Shown here one piece after another: positions 37,543 through 46,815 of a stretch of 64,000 bases of DNA. A model generated the notes under the pieces. It made no database searches. It saw only the letters and a list, made by a program, of their open reading frames with translations, and was not told the origin of the DNA. The first letter of the stretch is position 1. The number at the start of each line of letters is the position of its first letter. The position numbers were made by a program, and so were the translations under genes. Source of the DNA: Alteromonas abrolhosensis (GTDB taxonomy: Bacteria; Pseudomonadota; Gammaproteobacteria; Enterobacterales; Alteromonadaceae); NCBI RefSeq assembly GCF_001953635.1, contig NZ_MEJH01000003.1, positions 124,001 through 188,000 of the forward strand. The letters run 5' to 3'.

Positions 37543-39105
37543 ATGACCCAGCACGAATCAGTTTTTAACGACGTGGAAACCCGCGACGTAAGTAAAGTAG
37601 CGGCACTAGACATAGGCTCTAACAGTTTTCACCTAGTCGTAGCACGCATTGTTGCCGGGTCTGTGCAAATACTGCATAGAGTTAAACAAAAAGTGCGCTT
37701 GGCCGAAGGTCTCAACGAAGACGACATTTTGTCTGATGAGGCGATGGAACGCGGCCTAGCCATGCTGAAAGTCGTTGCGGAGAGCCTTAAAGGCTTTGAG
37801 CCTGACTCTGTGAGAATTGTTGCTACGCATACCCTGCGTAAAGCACGTAATGCCCGCAACTTTATCAGCGCAGCAAAAGATATCCTTCCCTACCCTATTG
37901 AAGTGATTTCGGGCGTAGAAGAAGCGCGTCTTATTTACTCAGGCGTAGCGCATACTAACCATTCGGACGGCCAACAGCTGGTTATTGATATTGGCGGTGG
38001 TTCAACCGAATTCGTTATTGGCGAAGGGTTTACACCCTTACTTTGCCGTAGCCTCCAAATGGGCTGCGTGAGCTATACAAAACGCTTTTTCCCAGACGGA
38101 GAGCTTAAACCTAAAGCCTTTGAACGAGCCATTACCGCTGCACAGCAAGAACTTGAGTTAATAGACAACAAATATCGCAGACTGGGTTGGGTTCAGTGTA
38201 TCGGAACATCGGGTACCATTCGTTCGCTGTTTACACTTTGCCAGCAAGACCGTCCTAACGGACACGATATTCCTGTCACGCTCAAAAGCTTGCGCAACTT
38301 AATGAAGCAGTTTGTTAGTGCTGGCCATGTCGACAAGTTAAGCTACCCAGATTTAAGTGAAGATCGCCGTGTCGTTATCGCGGGCGGCCTCGCTATTCTC
38401 ATTGCCATTTTTAAAGCTCTCGAAATCGAGGGATTGGTATACTCGCCAGCCGCCTTGCGCGAAGGCGTGCTTTATCAAATGGAAGACGAGCTTCATCATG
38501 CTGATATTCGAGGCAGAACGGCGAGTAGTCTTGCTACACGCTACGATGTAGACACTTCCCAAGCTACCATGGTGCTTAACACAACACTTTCACTTTTCAA
38601 CGAAGTAGAAAAAGTATGGAAGCTGAAAGGTCGTGACTTTAAAAGTATGCTTGGCTGGGCAGCATTGCTCCATGAAGTCGGTATGCAGATTAATTCGCGG
38701 GGCATTCAAAAACACAGCGCCTATATTCTTGGCAATGTAGACATGCCCGGATTTACTCAGGAACAGCAATTACTGCTAGCCACACTGGTGCGCTTCCATA
38801 GAAAGAAAATTCGCACCAATGAGCTTCCCACGTTTAATCTTTTCGATGAGCAGTCGGTAAAACACTTAATTGCGTTACTGCGTTTAGGCGTATTGCTTAA
38901 TATAAAACGCCAGGAAGGCTTCGTACCTGACCTGGTGGTAAACGTAGAAAAGAATGAACTTACCATTACCTTCCCCGATGGCTGGTTAGACGAGAAACCT
39001 ATAATCTCTGCTGATTTACTGCGAGAAAGCCATTACTGGAAAGCGCTTGATCTAAAACTATCTGTTGTTCCTGATATTGAGCAACTACACCCTACTGTGG
39101 TTTAA
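37543..39105 (+). CDS. ppx: Exopolyphosphatase (Ppx/GppA family)
   Basis: Ppx releases phosphate from the ends of polyphosphate, opposing Ppk1. The 520-residue protein has the ASKHA phosphate-binding motifs AALDIGSNSFHLVVARI near residue 22 and LVIDIGGGSTEFVIGEG near residue 146, and a GTSGTIRSL block. The C-terminal part, from about 310, has the HD-like helical domain with LHEVGMQINSRGIQKHSAYI and the later LLRLGVLLN. That full length fits Ppx rather than shorter GppA. It is 16 bases after ppk1 in the same operon. Confidence 0.95.
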   Translation: MTQHESVFNDVETRDVSKVAALDIGSNSFHLVVARIVAGSVQILHRVKQKVRLAEGLNEDDILSDEAMERGLAMLKVVAESLKGFEPDSVRIVATHTLRKARNARNFISAAKDILPYPIEVISGVEEARLIYSGVAHTNHSDGQQLVIDIGGGSTEFVIGEGFTPLLCRSLQMGCVSYTKRFFPDGELKPKAFERAITAAQQELELIDNKYRRLGWVQCIGTSGTIRSLFTLCQQDRPNGHDIPVTLKSLRNLMKQFVSAGHVDKLSYPDLSEDRRVVIAGGLAILIAIFKALEIEGLVYSPAALREGVLYQMEDELHHADIRGRTASSLATRYDVDTSQATMVLNTTLSLFNEVEKVWKLKGRDFKSMLGWAALLHEVGMQINSRGIQKHSAYILGNVDMPGFTQEQQLLLATLVRFHRKKIRTNELPTFNLFDEQSVKHLIALLRLGVLLNIKRQEGFVPDLVVNVEKNELTITFPDGWLDEKPIISADLLRESHYWKALDLKLSVVPDIEQLHPTVV

Positions 39106-39176
39106 ACAGACGGTTTAAAGCGAGCATGCTCTCTATCTTAAAGGCGAATGGTGAGTATGCGCGAATACTAAAAAAA

Positions 39177-39222
39177 TGGGGCCTTGAGCCGATTGAGTCG
39201 GTGCATTAGCCCCGTTTAGTCT
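39177..39222. terminator. Possible hairpin between convergent ppx and the S9 peptidase
   Basis: GGGGC (39179-39183 region) and GCCCC flank an inner CCGA/TCGG hairpin, followed by GTTT on the plus strand. It sits in the 128-base gap between convergent genes. The stem is interrupted, so confidence is low. Confidence 0.35.
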
Positions 39223-39233
39223 CAGCACTCTAA

Positions 39234-41360
39234 TTATTTAGCTTCAACTTGCGTATTTTGTGACTGCGCGCTGTCGTATTTTTTAAACCACGCCAGAATA
39301 TTTTCAACCTTACCAATCATTCTAGAAGGCTTGGAAGCAATCCCGTGCGGCGATTCGGGTACTCTCACCAGCACGCTATCGACCTTTTGAATCTTTAATG
39401 CTTGATAAAACTGTTCCGTTTCAGACATTGGTGTGCGCTTATCGTCTACACCCGTGATCAGCATGGTGGGGGTAGTAATGTTTCCTACTAGCGATAGCGG
39501 CGAGCGCTTCCAGTAATGTTCTACGTTATCCCAAGGTTTACCGGGAAATTGGAAAGGAATTTGATATAGACCTGAATCGGCAGACAGTACTTTTGATAGC
39601 CAGTTAATAACGGGTTTGGCAACCACGGCCGCTTTAAACCGGTTAGTGAGGCCAATAGCATAGGCTGATGCAATGCCGCCTGCTGAGCCGCCAGTAATGA
39701 ACAAGCGATTGGGGTCAGCGATGCCTTTTTCAATCAGCGCATCTACCCCGGACATATGATCTGAGAAGTCATATTCCGAGCTGTATTTTCCCTGAAGTAG
39801 CAATGCAAAGCGCTCGCCATAACCTGTACTACCTCTGTGATTGTCATAAAACACCACGTAGCCTTCTGCAGCCATGCGCTGCAGTTCAGCCGTAAACACA
39901 GGGCCATAAGCGAGATTAGGTCCGCCGTGAATTTCTAAGATAAGCGGATACGTTTTCGAGCTGTCGTAGTTTGGCGGCAGAATGTACCACCCCTGAATTT
40001 CTTCACCATCAATAGAAGACGAATAGACAATTTCTTTTACCTCACCGAGCTGTTTATGACCAAGAACGTCTTCATTGAGCGCTGTAAGCTGTCGCTCGTT
40101 TCGCGTTGTGACATACAGATCAGCGGGGCGATCGGTACGTCCTTTGGTGTAAGCCACTACATCACCGACAGCGTGATAAGTGCCAAATACGTAAGGTCGT
40201 CCTAACGTGGTGCCTCCTAAGCCCCTTGCTACCGCTTTCACACTGCCCGATAGCGATACCACATCTACCTGCGCTAAACCGCGAACCGACTGCTGAAAAT
40301 AAACGTGCTTATTATCTTTCCAGTGAAAGTTAGACACTGAATTATCAACGTCTTTTGTTAAGTTTTTGGCATCTGTACCGTCACTTTTCATCACGTACAA
40401 ATAGCTATTTTTATACATCACCTTTTCGTCATCTCGACGAGCGTAAGCTATGTACTTTCCATCAGGCGATACGACAGGCGATGATTCGAGGCCTTTGTCG
40501 TTGGTAAGTTGCTCGATATTTCCCATCATATCCACAGAGAAGATATCCCCCTCTACAGGCTCATATTCCCAATTGTCACTGCGGTTGGCAGAGAAATAGA
40601 TTTTGTCGCTATCAGGAGAGAAACTTAAGCGCCCATTGTGGTGATAATTACCTGAAGTGAGCTGTCGTGCTGTGCCCCCATCGGAAGGAACAATAAAAAC
40701 ATGGGTGTAAGCGGGTTCAAGAATACCGCGACCATCTGCTTGATAGCGAGCTTTGGTAATATATTGAAAGCTAGGAGACCACTTTGCTCCGTCAGGCTTT
40801 TTAGGCATCTTAACGTCTAGTGGCTTTTCCTTGGCATCTACGCTCATGGTAAAGGCAATATGCTTACCGTCTGGTGACCATGTGATGTTGCTAGGACTTG
40901 AGGTGACATTCGTAACGAGTGCCGTTTGCCCTGTATCCATCCAACGCACATACAGTTGTGGTTTACCTTCTTCATTAGAAAGGTAAGCCAACCGGCTACC
41001 GTCTGGAGACCAGCGAATAGAGTAATAATTTTTTTTCGAAGAAAGTAAGGGACGGTTTGATTTACCATCTACCGAGGCAAGCCAAACATTGGCGCGGCTA
41101 CTGTCAGACATGATGTCGTTTGAACGACGTACATACGCGATATGTTTACCGTTTGGAGACACCTGAACTTCACTCACGTATTCCAGATTAAAAATATCTT
41201 CCGATTTAAAATAGTGTTCAGAGTCGGTAGAAAAAGATTCGGTTTCATTGCTCGCAAGCACTGTGGCTGGCATAGCTAGCGCGCCCACGCTAAATAGCGC
41301 AGCCCACATCGCATACCGTTTTTTGACTGACGGGTACCTGTGATTTCTAGTAAAAGACAT
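39234..41360 (-). CDS. S9 family prolyl oligopeptidase-like peptidase
   Basis: This 708-residue exported serine peptidase has a Tat- or Sec-type signal peptide (hydrophobic core about residues 18-36, ending VLAS). Residues 50-420 form a beta-propeller of repeated SPDGKHIAY-type (PD40/WD40-like) blades. The alpha/beta-hydrolase domain has Ser559 in TGGSAGGIAS, the acid in TGVDDKRTPMSE, and His in ESPHGIAS. It fits acylaminoacyl-peptidase/dipeptidyl peptidase members of S9 that degrade oligopeptides in the periplasm. AAGGTGAG precedes the ATG. It is monocistronic. Confidence 0.93.
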   Translation of the reverse strand: MSFTRNHRYPSVKKRYAMWAALFSVGALAMPATVLASNETESFSTDSEHYFKSEDIFNLEYVSEVQVSPNGKHIAYVRRSNDIMSDSSRANVWLASVDGKSNRPLLSSKKNYYSIRWSPDGSRLAYLSNEEGKPQLYVRWMDTGQTALVTNVTSSPSNITWSPDGKHIAFTMSVDAKEKPLDVKMPKKPDGAKWSPSFQYITKARYQADGRGILEPAYTHVFIVPSDGGTARQLTSGNYHHNGRLSFSPDSDKIYFSANRSDNWEYEPVEGDIFSVDMMGNIEQLTNDKGLESSPVVSPDGKYIAYARRDDEKVMYKNSYLYVMKSDGTDAKNLTKDVDNSVSNFHWKDNKHVYFQQSVRGLAQVDVVSLSGSVKAVARGLGGTTLGRPYVFGTYHAVGDVVAYTKGRTDRPADLYVTTRNERQLTALNEDVLGHKQLGEVKEIVYSSSIDGEEIQGWYILPPNYDSSKTYPLILEIHGGPNLAYGPVFTAELQRMAAEGYVVFYDNHRGSTGYGERFALLLQGKYSSEYDFSDHMSGVDALIEKGIADPNRLFITGGSAGGIASAYAIGLTNRFKAAVVAKPVINWLSKVLSADSGLYQIPFQFPGKPWDNVEHYWKRSPLSLVGNITTPTMLITGVDDKRTPMSETEQFYQALKIQKVDSVLVRVPESPHGIASKPSRMIGKVENILAWFKKYDSAQSQNTQVEAK

Positions 41361-41592
41361 ATCTCACCTTAATTATTCGTTTTTATCCGATCATTTTTAT
41401 GGGGTGATCACTTTGCCGTGATGCATTTAACTTTCCCATACTACTGAATTAATTCTGGCAATGAAGATTAAACGTCGAGCGACATCATCTAGGCGATTAA
41501 GCGCATAAGCCTGCTTTTGAACTTAGCCGAATGGTTAGTTGCGTGCTGACAGTTAGGTGCTAAGTTTTAAGTAAGGCTTGAAGGTATTCCCC

Positions 41593-42042
41593 ATGAATAA
41601 TCCGCACGGCGAATTTGAATGTAGCGTAAGCGGTCAACTGCTGCTTTTCTCAGCAAGGGGCCCGTGGAACGATGAAACCATGCGAAATGGCGTGGTTAAA
41701 TTGTCTTCCGACATTTCGAAATTTGAACAAGGCACCAAGTGGGCACAAGTAAGCTGTCTTTACGGTGAAAGCCTGATGCCCCCTTCCACCTTTGATATTT
41801 TTGTAAAGCAAACCCGGGTAAGAAAAACCCGCGGCCTGTCGTTTCTTGCCGTGGTGATACTAGATACCGATATTATGCTTACAACTAAGCATCAAATTTC
41901 TCAGTGCTACGACGCTGCCGAGGTTCCTTATGGCTTCTACGATACGGTAGAAAATGCATTGCAAGCTATGACAGAAATGGGCTATGAATTTGATAGTGAA
42001 GAAGCTGAACGCTTTTTTAACCGTTTTAACTTTACGCAGTAA
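41593..42042 (+). CDS. Hypothetical protein, possibly SpoIIAA-like
   Basis: I cannot assign a firm family. The 149-residue protein is soluble with alternating strands and helices (GEFECSVSGQLLLFSARGPWNDE, then FLAVVILDTDIM), similar to SpoIIAA/STAS-like proteins found in marine bacteria. There is no signal peptide or membrane segment. I chose the ATG at 41593; the frame is open to a TTG at 41578, and AAGG lies between them. It stands alone between the S9 peptidase and the RND efflux operon and ends before a strong shared terminator. The fold assignment is tentative. Confidence 0.6.
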   Translation: MNNPHGEFECSVSGQLLLFSARGPWNDETMRNGVVKLSSDISKFEQGTKWAQVSCLYGESLMPPSTFDIFVKQTRVRKTRGLSFLAVVILDTDIMLTTKHQISQCYDAAEVPYGFYDTVENALQAMTEMGYEFDSEEAERFFNRFNFTQ

Positions 42043-42122
42043 AAGCGAGGACAAAAATGCATTTTGCTAGTATCGAAAGTTAAGATAAGAATTCGACACC
42101 AGTTTCTGACAAAGGCAAATAT

Positions 42123-42152
42123 AAAAGGAGAGCTAAAGCTCTCCTTATTGTT
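42123..42152. terminator. Bidirectional terminator
   Basis: AAGGAGAGC and GCTCTCCTT form a 9-base-pair stem with a TAAA loop, followed by ATTGTTTT on the plus strand and TTTATATTT on the minus strand. It separates the convergent hypothetical gene and the RND efflux operon. Confidence 0.85.
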
Positions 42153-43631
42153 TTAAGACTGCCACCCGCCTCCGAGTGCCTGATACAAATCGACCAGTGC
42201 GGCCATTTGCTGCTGACGAGTTTCTATAAACTCGCTACGCGCTTCCAGTGCTTCTCGCTGTGCAAGCAGCACCTCTAAATATTCACCATGAGCCGACGAG
42301 AAAAGCCTATTGGCAATATCAATCGACTGTTCGAGTGAAGCAATTTGATGACGCCTTGCTTCAGCACTTTTCTCCAAATTATCGAGCTTCGATAAACTGT
42401 TTGTTACTTCAGCTACCGCCGTTAAAACGGTCAGTTCATATTCGTAAGCCGCTTCAATTTGTTCGGCGCTGGCATTTTGGTAAACCGCTTCAATCGCCCT
42501 GCGGTTTATTAATGGCGCAAAAACATCACCAGATAATGAATATGCCAATGACTCAGGCACATTAAACAAGTAGCGACTATCAAACGCCGATAAACCTAAC
42601 CCTGCTTTTAGCTCAAAAGAAGGGTAGAAGTTAGCTTTAGCCACATCGATATTTAACTCTGCCGCCTGAAGCGTGAGTGCAGCTTGTTTTATATCCGGGC
42701 GATTGTCTAATAGCGCAGAGGGTACACCCACCTGCGGGCTAATGATTTCAGCACTAAGTAACACATCACTGTTCCTTTTAATAGGTTGTGGAGTGCGCCC
42801 CAACAACAGATTAAGCGTGTTCTCTTTTTCAAGAATTTCCTGCTCAATCAAGTAACGCTCGCTCTCGTTTTTCTTCACTTCCGCGTTAAAGCGCGCAACG
42901 GGTAGCGATGACGCTCGCCCGTATTCTTTCAACGCATTAATAGTGTGAATAACATTGCGCTGTAGCGAAATGGTTGAGTCGAGGTTTTCTAGCTTGTTAT
43001 CTAACGCCAGTAGTTCATAGTAAGTACGCGCAACTTCAGATACTAACTGGGTAACGAAAAAGTTCTTACTTTCAACCGACGCCAAGTATTCAAGCGAGGC
43101 CACTTTAGATGCATCTCTCAGCTTATGCCAAACGTCAATTTCCCACGACGCATTAAGGCCTAGCTTTAAGTTTGCCAGCGGGTCGGGAAATTCTTTATCC
43201 TCCTTGATATTTAACTGTTCTTCTACTGCGCCTTCCCGGGTATATTCGCCTACCTTTTCGGTTTCAGCGGCTACCCCCGCAGAGAGTCGAGGCAAATATT
43301 CCCCCTCCCGTGCGTACACTTCATTCGACGCCATATTAATGCGCTGAATTAATATAGACACCTCTTGGTTGTTCTTAACCGCAGTTTCCACCAGCGCAGA
43401 AAGTGTAGGATCGTTAAACCACTCACTCCATTGAATATTTGCTTGCGTACTCTCGTTAGCCCCTTGACCAGCCTGAGTATCCACTTGCGAGACTTTCGCA
43501 TTAAATTGCTCTGGCAAATCCAGGTTAGGGTTTCGCGTTTCAATGGTAGGGATAGCACATGCCTGAACTAACAACGCACTACTAAGCGCTAACCACAACG
43601 GCTTATAGGTAAATCGCTTTTTATTTGTCAT
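42153..43631 (-). CDS. Outer-membrane efflux lipoprotein (NodT family)
   Basis: This 492-residue channel protein of the TolC/NodT family forms the outer-membrane exit of an RND pump. A lipoprotein signal ends at LVQAC (residues 21-25). Two OEP repeats are visible, with the typical FWHEI-like block ASWEIDVWHKLRDASKVASLEYLA, the SLPVARFNAEVKKNESER helix and the second-repeat ALLDNRPDIKQAALTLQAAE. The gene overlaps the RND permease gene by 11 bases and is third in the MFP-RND-OMF operon. Confidence 0.94.
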   Translation of the reverse strand: MTNKKRFTYKPLWLALSSALLVQACAIPTIETRNPNLDLPEQFNAKVSQVDTQAGQGANESTQANIQWSEWFNDPTLSALVETAVKNNQEVSILIQRINMASNEVYAREGEYLPRLSAGVAAETEKVGEYTREGAVEEQLNIKEDKEFPDPLANLKLGLNASWEIDVWHKLRDASKVASLEYLASVESKNFFVTQLVSEVARTYYELLALDNKLENLDSTISLQRNVIHTINALKEYGRASSLPVARFNAEVKKNESERYLIEQEILEKENTLNLLLGRTPQPIKRNSDVLLSAEIISPQVGVPSALLDNRPDIKQAALTLQAAELNIDVAKANFYPSFELKAGLGLSAFDSRYLFNVPESLAYSLSGDVFAPLINRRAIEAVYQNASAEQIEAAYEYELTVLTAVAEVTNSLSKLDNLEKSAEARRHQIASLEQSIDIANRLFSSAHGEYLEVLLAQREALEARSEFIETRQQQMAALVDLYQALGGGWQS

Positions 43632-46600
43632 CGCTTAGCACCTCATCGTTATAGTGGTAAGTTTCAGTAAGGGGAACGTGATCTTCGTTTTTGATCAATG
43701 ACTTACCTTCTTCAAATTTGGCGAACAAGTAGTAAAGCCCAGGAATAACCAGCACACCAAAAATAGTGCCGAACAAGGTACCGCCTAAGGCAGAAGCACC
43801 AATAGTTCTATTTCCCACTGCGCCAGCCCCCGTTGCAATAACAAGCGGAATTAACCCTGCTACAAACGAGAACGATGTCATTAGGATTGGACGGAAGCGC
43901 TGTTTGGCCGCTTCAACAGCTGCGTCAGCAATCGATAAGCCCTGCTGATTTTTTTGCACTGCGTATTCCACAATAAGCACGGCATTTTTACCGAGTAAAC
44001 CAACCAGCATAACTAAGCCGAGCTGCGCATAAACATCGTTGGCCAGCCCCATACCTTTTAAAAACAGGAATGAGCCGAGAATACCGGTAGGTAGTGAAAG
44101 AATAACCGCAAAAGGTAGAAGCAGACTCTCGTACTGTGATGCCAGTACGATATATACAAACAACAATACTACAGCAAAGATAACGATGGCTTCATTGCCT
44201 CGTTTAGCCTCGTCAAATGACAGGCCTTCCCAACCTATGTCGTATCCTTTTGGCAAGGTGGCAGCCGCTACTTCTTCAACCGCTTTTATCGCTTGCGCCG
44301 AGGTATACCCTGCTGCAGGCTCTGCACGAATTGCTGCCGAGGTATAAAGGTTGTAGCGCGTAATTTCATTAGGGCCTTGGGTTTTAATCAGCTTCATAAA
44401 GGCCGAGTAAGGCACCATTTCACCCTCTTCGTTTTTCACGTAGTAATCCAATAAGTCACTGGGATAACGACGATATTCTGGCGCACTTTGTGTGTACACT
44501 TTGAAGAAGTTATTAAAACGCGTGAAACCTTGCTCGTAAGTACTACCGATAAGAATATTCAAATTCTCCATGGCCGCGCCAATAGATACCCCTTTCTGCA
44601 TTGCAGCTTGGTTATCTATCTCAATTTTATATTGAGGATAATCGGCCGCGTAAAACGTGAATAAACCTTTTAGCTCATCACGTTTACCGAGCTCTTCCAT
44701 GAAGGCTTTGTTGATTTGGTCGAACTCTTGATAGTCGGTAGTATTGGTTTTATCGAGTAAACGAAATGATAACCCCGACGACGCGCCATAACCCGGCACA
44801 ACAGGCGGTTCGAAATACTCAATCACTGCACCTAAGTGGTGTGTTTTGGCTTCCAGCTCTTCAATAATGTCACGTACCGACTGTTCGCGATTAGCCCAGT
44901 CTTTAAGGTTAATCAAGCAGGTACCCGCGTTTGAACCTCGACCTTCCGTAAGGATTTCATAGCCAGCAAGCGAAGACACCGAGGAGACGCCTTCAACGTC
45001 CAGCGCCAAGCTTTGCAGCTCTCGCGCTACTGTATTCGTTGCTTCAAGGGTACTGCCTGGCGGTGTTTGAATAATGGCATAGATTTGCCCTTGGTCTTCA
45101 CCGGGAATAAAGCCTGTAGGTAATGCCTGATTAACGCCAAAGGTACTTACCACAAAGCCCGCAAGCAGCACTACAGTAACACTGCGGCGCGTAACGATAG
45201 CTTTGATAATGCCTGTATAGCGACCGGTTAATTTATTGAAATAGTAATTAAACCCGTCAATTACTTTGCTTAACGGGGTCGCTTTTTTAGTGTGTGAATG
45301 GGGGTTTTTAAGCAACATTGCACACAGCACTGGGGTTAATGACAGCGCCACAATACACGAGATAACAATTGACGATGACATGGTAATAGAGAACTGGCGA
45401 TAGAAGACACCTACCGGGCCCGTCATAAAAATAAGGGGCACAAAAACCGCCGTCATCACCAGTGTAATCGCAATAATAGCTCCCCCCATTTCGCCCAGTA
45501 CTTGTTGGGTCGCCATATAAGGGGTTAGGCTGGCGCTCTCTTCCATTTTTGCGTGAACGGCCTCCACGATAACAATAGCGTTATCCACCACAATCCCTAT
45601 CGCTAACACTAGCGCGAACAGGGTAATAAGGTTAATGTTCACTCCTGTGGCCTGCATGCAGAAAAATGTTCCCACCAGTGAAACTGGCACAGCTAGAAGC
45701 GGGATCAATGTGGAGCGCCAGTCACCTAGAAAGATGAATACCACCAAAGAAACCAAAATAAAGGCTTCAAACAGGGTATGCAGCACCTGCTCTATAGAGG
45801 CATCGAGAAACTTAGAAACATCGTAGTTGATTTCGTACTTCATGCCTTCTGGGAACGTTTTCTCCAGTTCAGCCATAGTGGCTTTCACCTGAGCAATCAC
45901 CTCGTTGGCACTGCTTCCATAGTTCTGCTTTAGCACTATCGCAGCGGAAGGATACCCGTCTTTGTTTGAGTAAATATCGAAAAATTCACTACTTAACTCA
46001 ACATCAGCAATGTCACCTAATTTGAGCAAGCGACCGTCGGAGTCGGCGCGAATAATTATATTTTTATATTCTTCAGGCTCGTCATAACGTCCCTCGTAAA
46101 TAAGCACGTATTCCTTTGATTGAGCGGTAATGCCTGAGCTTCTGCCAAGTCGTCCCGGGCGTCCTATCAAGCTTTGCTCGTCTATCGATTCCATGATCTC
46201 ATCCACGGAAACATTGTAAGCACGCATGCGATCAGGCTTTAACCAAATTCGCATGGCGTACTGACGGCTTCCCAATATTTTTGCACTGGCAATACCGTTT
46301 ACCCGCTGTATCTCGGGGATAAGGTTGATATTAGAATAGTTGTACAAAAACTTTTCATCCGCAGTTTCGTCCGTGCTATAAACGTTTATGTACATCAACA
46401 TGCTGGGCTGAACCCGCTCTAGTACCACCCCTTCTAACTGCACGAGCTGGGGCAGACGGTTCATGATCTGATCAAGCCGCGTTTTTACATTGATCAGCGC
46501 TTGATTCGGATCCACATCTAAATCGAAGATAACTTGAATAGTAGCTTCACCCGCGCTCGTCGCATCAGACACGATGTATTTCATGCCCGGCACACCGTTG

Positions 46601-46806
46601 ATTGAACGCTCAATAGTAACCAGCGATGATTTCACCAGTACATCAGCACTCGAACCGGGATATGCCAGAGAAATAAGCACCCGCGGCGGAGCAATATCGG
46701 GAAACTGTGACGTGGGTAGGCTAAATACCGACAACACGCCCAAAAATATAATCATCAGCGATAGCATGATGGCCATCACTGGACGTTTAATGAAAACTCC
46801 AAACAT
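43621..46806 (-). CDS. RND efflux transporter permease (HAE1 family)
   Basis: This 1061-residue inner-membrane pump of the hydrophobe/amphiphile efflux family uses the proton gradient to export drugs or toxic compounds. It starts MFGVFIKRPVMAIMLSLMIIFLG and shows the expected duplication with two large periplasmic loops. The proton relay is in ALVLAIGIVVDNAIVIVEAV (two Asp-rich helix region) and the partner Lys lies in GLLGKNAVLIVEYAV. GFIPGEDQGQIYAIIQTPPGST and the final GGTLFGTIFGVLVIPGLYYLF are family hallmarks. It follows the adaptor gene by 9 bases. The substrate cannot be read from sequence. Confidence 0.95.
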   Translation of the reverse strand: MFGVFIKRPVMAIMLSLMIIFLGVLSVFSLPTSQFPDIAPPRVLISLAYPGSSADVLVKSSLVTIERSINGVPGMKYIVSDATSAGEATIQVIFDLDVDPNQALINVKTRLDQIMNRLPQLVQLEGVVLERVQPSMLMYINVYSTDETADEKFLYNYSNINLIPEIQRVNGIASAKILGSRQYAMRIWLKPDRMRAYNVSVDEIMESIDEQSLIGRPGRLGRSSGITAQSKEYVLIYEGRYDEPEEYKNIIIRADSDGRLLKLGDIADVELSSEFFDIYSNKDGYPSAAIVLKQNYGSSANEVIAQVKATMAELEKTFPEGMKYEINYDVSKFLDASIEQVLHTLFEAFILVSLVVFIFLGDWRSTLIPLLAVPVSLVGTFFCMQATGVNINLITLFALVLAIGIVVDNAIVIVEAVHAKMEESASLTPYMATQQVLGEMGGAIIAITLVMTAVFVPLIFMTGPVGVFYRQFSITMSSSIVISCIVALSLTPVLCAMLLKNPHSHTKKATPLSKVIDGFNYYFNKLTGRYTGIIKAIVTRRSVTVVLLAGFVVSTFGVNQALPTGFIPGEDQGQIYAIIQTPPGSTLEATNTVARELQSLALDVEGVSSVSSLAGYEILTEGRGSNAGTCLINLKDWANREQSVRDIIEELEAKTHHLGAVIEYFEPPVVPGYGASSGLSFRLLDKTNTTDYQEFDQINKAFMEELGKRDELKGLFTFYAADYPQYKIEIDNQAAMQKGVSIGAAMENLNILIGSTYEQGFTRFNNFFKVYTQSAPEYRRYPSDLLDYYVKNEEGEMVPYSAFMKLIKTQGPNEITRYNLYTSAAIRAEPAAGYTSAQAIKAVEEVAAATLPKGYDIGWEGLSFDEAKRGNEAIVIFAVVLLFVYIVLASQYESLLLPFAVILSLPTGILGSFLFLKGMGLANDVYAQLGLVMLVGLLGKNAVLIVEYAVQKNQQGLSIADAAVEAAKQRFRPILMTSFSFVAGLIPLVIATGAGAVGNRTIGASALGGTLFGTIFGVLVIPGLYYLFAKFEEGKSLIKNEDHVPLTETYHYNDEVLSDDK

Positions 46807-46815
46807 AGCGCCCCC

